Below are positions 61,657 to 64,000 of a stretch of 64,000 bases of DNA, in pieces (the stretch's first letter is position 1; each line of letters opens with the position of its first letter). The notes beneath the pieces are model-generated. The model was not told the DNA's origin. It made no database searches and saw nothing but the letters and a program-made list of their open reading frames with translations. This stretch comes from Micromonospora sp. ATCC 39149. Lineage in GTDB: Bacteria > Actinomycetota > Actinomycetes > Mycobacteriales > Micromonosporaceae. Made by a program: the position numbers and the translations under genes. The stretch spans positions 4,630,773 through 4,694,772 of the forward strand of contig NZ_GG657738.1 in the NCBI RefSeq assembly GCF_000158815.1, written 5' to 3'.

Positions 61657-63415
61657 GTCTCACCTCGGTCAGCGGTGTCGCGTGGTGTCGGCGCCGGAAG
61701 CTCTCCAGGCTGGCGTCGCCAGGCATCCGGCGGTGCAGGTGCCCGAAGGTCATGGGCACCGTCCCGGGCAGCACGGCCTTGACACACGTCAGGTCGAGTC
61801 GGTGCAGCTCCGGCGTGGTGTGGTCGACGACGAGGACCCGCAACCCGGTCTCCCTGGCGGCGGCCAGCAGCGCGGCCAGGTCGGCGGCGACGTCGCCGCG
61901 CGGCCGGTGCGTCGGCGCGACGGGCGTCGCGGCGACCGGCGGGTCCAGCAGGAAGGCGAACCGGTCCCGCGCGGCGGGCAGGGCCGCTACGAGCGCGTGG
62001 TCCGCCATCGCCCTGACCCGCTCCGGTTCGGCAAGCATGGCGTCGAGTTCCGCCCGCCGACGCCCGAAGTTCAGGGCGGCCACCGGCGCGACGAGCGCCA
62101 TCTCGTGCGCGGCGCCGAGCAGCGCGCCCGTGGTGTCCAGCGCGCACCCGGCGGTGATCAGCGTGGCGGGCTGCCCGGCATCGTCCGACAGCGAGACGAG
62201 CAGCACGACCGGCAGTCCGAGCTCGCCCACCGCGCGGAAGGCGCGCAGCGTCCGTCCGGTGCGGTGGGCGAGCGTCCGCACGGTGAGGGCCGCGTCGCCG
62301 GTGAGCCCGGTCAGGTCGAGCTCGGGCAGGGGCGTTCGGGAGTACCAGGCGCGCAGGAAGGCGTCGCGCTCCACCACCTCCAGCAGCGCCGCCAGCAACG
62401 CCTCCTCCGGGCCCGCGCCGAGCGCGCAGCCGTTGGAGTTCTCGTACACGAAGGACGGGCCGAGCTTCGGTTCCCGGGTCGCGCCGTAGTACGCCACGTG
62501 GAACGGCAGCAGGGCGGTCCGGTTGCCGGTCACGTCGAACGCCTCGGCCCAGGCCACCGGCAGGTCGGGCTGGAACGGGACGTACGGGAACCCGGGCTGC
62601 CGGTAGGCGTCCGGTTCGTGCAGCAGCAACTGCCGCGGGTCGACTGCGTCGTCGAGTTCGGCGAACGCGGCCACCCGAACCGGCCGCCGGCCGCCGCTGT
62701 GCCACCCGGCGTACCGCTCCAGCCCTTCCAGCACGGCCGCGGTACGGGCATCGGCGACCGTGTCGGCGTGCCCGATGCAGATCTCCTGGAACCCCCACCG
62801 GGTCGGGACCTTCGCCTGCACCGCCGGCAGCGCGGCATTGCTCGATATCGCGGGGGCCGTGATCACACCCGACCAGGCATCCAGGTAGCCGCTGTCCCGC
62901 ACCTGACGGTAGTGGTCCAGGGAGAACCGCCGGCCGCTCGTCGCGGACCGGGCGGGCAGCCGGCGCGCCAGGTCGGGGTGGGGCGGCGGGACCGGCCGTC
63001 GGGCGCTGCGGCAGGTGGCGGACGCGCAGGCGTGGTGCGGCACCACCTCGTGCCAGTCGGCCGAGATCCGGGCGACGTCGACCACGAACGCCGCGCCCCG
63101 GGTGCGCGGGCCGGTTCCGGCTTCGAGCCGGCGTACCTCGTCGGCCACCACCGCCGCCGCCATCCGGATCGCCGCCGCCGGCCAGGGCACGTCCCGCCCG
63201 GACAACGGCACGGCGACCGGCGCCGGATCGTCCGTGCCGGCTTCGGGTCGGTTCAGGGCGCGTACCCGCAACGCGAGGCAGTTCGGGCAGCCGGCGTCGC
63301 CGGCCTCGACGAGCGGGCCGACGACCAGCCGTCCCCGCAGGCCGTACACGGGTAGGACCGGCGCGGTGTGGAAGGCCGGCGCGGTCAGGTCGGCGTCCCG
63401 ACCCGGGTCCACCAC
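61634..63415 (-). CDS. YcaO cyclodehydratase with leader-binding N-terminus, probable 5' frameshift
   Basis: The 593-aa frame has an N-terminal part of a TOMM leader-binding (ocin-ThiF-like) domain with zinc pairs CPNC and CASATC, then YcaO with ATP-binding segments FVYENSNGCALG and EEALLAALLEVVERDAFL and the Pro-rich C-terminus DPHPFP. It converts Cys/Ser/Thr to azolines using ATP. The real start is probably ATG 63571 (MSGALTVAGPAG ... LLPAVVPVRS), which overlaps the previous stop. That frame joins this one only if one base is added or lost near 63430, in a CCCGGGC run. Confidence 0.85.
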   Translation of the reverse strand: MVDPGRDADLTAPAFHTAPVLPVYGLRGRLVVGPLVEAGDAGCPNCLALRVRALNRPEAGTDDPAPVAVPLSGRDVPWPAAAIRMAAAVVADEVRRLEAGTGPRTRGAAFVVDVARISADWHEVVPHHACASATCRSARRPVPPPHPDLARRLPARSATSGRRFSLDHYRQVRDSGYLDAWSGVITAPAISSNAALPAVQAKVPTRWGFQEICIGHADTVADARTAAVLEGLERYAGWHSGGRRPVRVAAFAELDDAVDPRQLLLHEPDAYRQPGFPYVPFQPDLPVAWAEAFDVTGNRTALLPFHVAYYGATREPKLGPSFVYENSNGCALGAGPEEALLAALLEVVERDAFLRAWYSRTPLPELDLTGLTGDAALTVRTLAHRTGRTLRAFRAVGELGLPVVLLVSLSDDAGQPATLITAGCALDTTGALLGAAHEMALVAPVAALNFGRRRAELDAMLAEPERVRAMADHALVAALPAARDRFAFLLDPPVAATPVAPTHRPRGDVAADLAALLAAARETGLRVLVVDHTTPELHRLDLTCVKAVLPGTVPMTFGHLHRRMPGDASLESFRRRHHATPLTEVRHDPHPFP

Positions 63416-63571
63416 GACCCGCAGGCCCGGGCTCGTCCGGTGGCGCCGGGGTCGCGGCGGACCGCACCGGCACCACCGCGGGCAGCAGGCGCGCCAGCGC
63501 GGCCGGCAGGTCGGCGCGGGCCGGCCGGCCGGCGGTCCCCGCCGGCCCGGCCACGGTCAGCGCGCCGCTCA

Positions 63572-63838
63572 TCAGGCGCCCCGTGGCCGGTCGGCGCGGG
63601 TGAGGGCGACGGCGACCACGAGGTCGTCGACCAGTGGGCGTACCGCCAGCCGTGACCAGGTCAAGCCGGCCCGCGACGCCTGCTCCGCGGGATCGGGGGC
63701 GTCTTCCCTTGGTGTCTGGACCGCGACGCGCAGGTCGGCCGGGGCGGCCTCGGCGAACTGCACCCCGCGCGCCAGGTGTCCGACCAGCGCGGCGCGGACC
63801 GCGGACTCCGCCGTCGCCGCGATGGCCGGACCGGACAC
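63572..63838 (-). CDS. Hypothetical RiPP-operon protein, start uncertain
   Basis: The frame ends at 63572, overlapping the ATG at 63571. From GTG 63838 it gives 88 aa (ALVGHLARGVQFAEAAPADL ... LVVAVALTRADRP). Coding sequence clearly continues upstream in the same frame (DWADQPDEARRVAASLATLA) to about 63980, where GTGAGCGAATCC would be a good start but is one base out of frame. It may therefore be a ~138-aa protein hit by an indel. No family was recognised. Confidence 0.5.
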   Translation of the reverse strand: MSGPAIAATAESAVRAALVGHLARGVQFAEAAPADLRVAVQTPREDAPDPAEQASRAGLTWSRLAVRPLVDDLVVAVALTRADRPRGA

Positions 63839-64000
63839 CTCGGTGCCGGCCCGCCACGCGCCGTCGCCGCGCCGGGCCAGCCGGACCGGCGGGTCGTCGG
63901 CCAGCCCGGCCAGCGTCGCCAGGGACGCGGCGACCCGTCGGGCCTCGTCGGGCTGGTCCGCCCAGTCGCCGCCCGGATTCGCTCACCCACCAGTGCCGCA

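Noticed and set aside
61653..63986. A 777-aa minus-strand frame through the YcaO region
   Set aside because: Apart from the short stretch after ATG 63571 it is a low-complexity Arg/Gly shadow; the YcaO motifs lie in the other frame.

Overview
The window is high-GC actinomycete DNA. The gene types (LAL/SARP regulators, FxsB-like radical SAM loci, ricin-tailed secreted hydrolases, split LanB plus YcaO) fit a Micromonosporaceae-like soil actinomycete; that family placement is inference. No tRNA, rRNA or CRISPR array was seen.

Region 1 (1-13.1 kb) is a mobile, partly decayed accessory island. It starts with an XRE-type gene cut by the window edge, then a compact cyclophane-type RiPP operon (618-3740): a small W/C protein, a radical SAM/SPASM maturase, a 60-aa precursor with two FD(N/S)RPxWDN repeats, a pentapeptide-repeat protein and a P-loop kinase. 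Next come a type VII secretion cassette with a C-terminal toxin-like domain (3909-6150, minus), an IS3 element wrecked by a nested IS30 element (6612-8548), an extra tryptophanyl-tRNA synthetase, a frameshifted DUF4041/GIY-YIG gene resembling the SNIPE phage-defence nuclease, and a chimeric ORF joining a DnaQ-type exonuclease to a piece of a second radical SAM maturase, followed by a truncated XRE gene.

Region 2 (13.0-33.9 kb) carries secreted hydrolases, regulators and gene relics. A GH95 fucosidase with a palindromic operator lies between two 53-bp inverted repeats. There follow secreted and cell-wall proteins, a LAL regulator, a LecA-like lectin, a serine hydrolase/histidine kinase/response regulator operon, a PHP phosphoesterase, a beta-helix protein with a ricin tail, and a GH11 xylanase whose catalytic C-terminus is lost. 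Fragments of a kinase, a TPR protein, a permease, an aldehyde dehydrogenase, a DinB protein and an OmpR regulator lie between them.

Region 3 (34.0-50.6 kb) looks like one biosynthetic locus for a lipid-linked or glycosylated, aminated product. It has a SpeD-type decarboxylase, GT1 and two GT2 glycosyltransferases, an aldo/keto reductase, an endonuclease/exonuclease/phosphatase-fold membrane protein, two UbiA prenyltransferases (one frameshifted), a sugar epimerase, a class III aminotransferase, a flippase-like protein, a SARP regulator, a two-component pair and an MbtH-degenerate adenylation fusion. Three minus-strand promoters, including that of the SARP gene itself, share a CGCCACCTTG(G/T)CC element at the -35 position, which ties the locus together.

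Region 4 (50.6-64.0 kb) begins with a ricin-tailed esterase and a secreted RCC1-repeat protein, then a lone complete ClpP. A tightly overlapping minus-strand RiPP operon runs off the right edge: YcaO, a P450 fused to a carrier-protein-like domain, an adenylate-forming ligase, a second P450 without the ExxR motif, a LanB-type dehydratase and a PNPOx-fold protein. YcaO plus LanB points to a thiopeptide- or goadsporin-like product; the ligase and carrier recall the NosI/NosJ side-ring chemistry of nosiheptide. The precursor is not visible and is probably beyond the edge.

About ten genes carry single-base frameshifts, often in G/C runs. Some may be base-calling errors rather than decay, and this matters for the UbiA, YcaO and DUF4041 genes.
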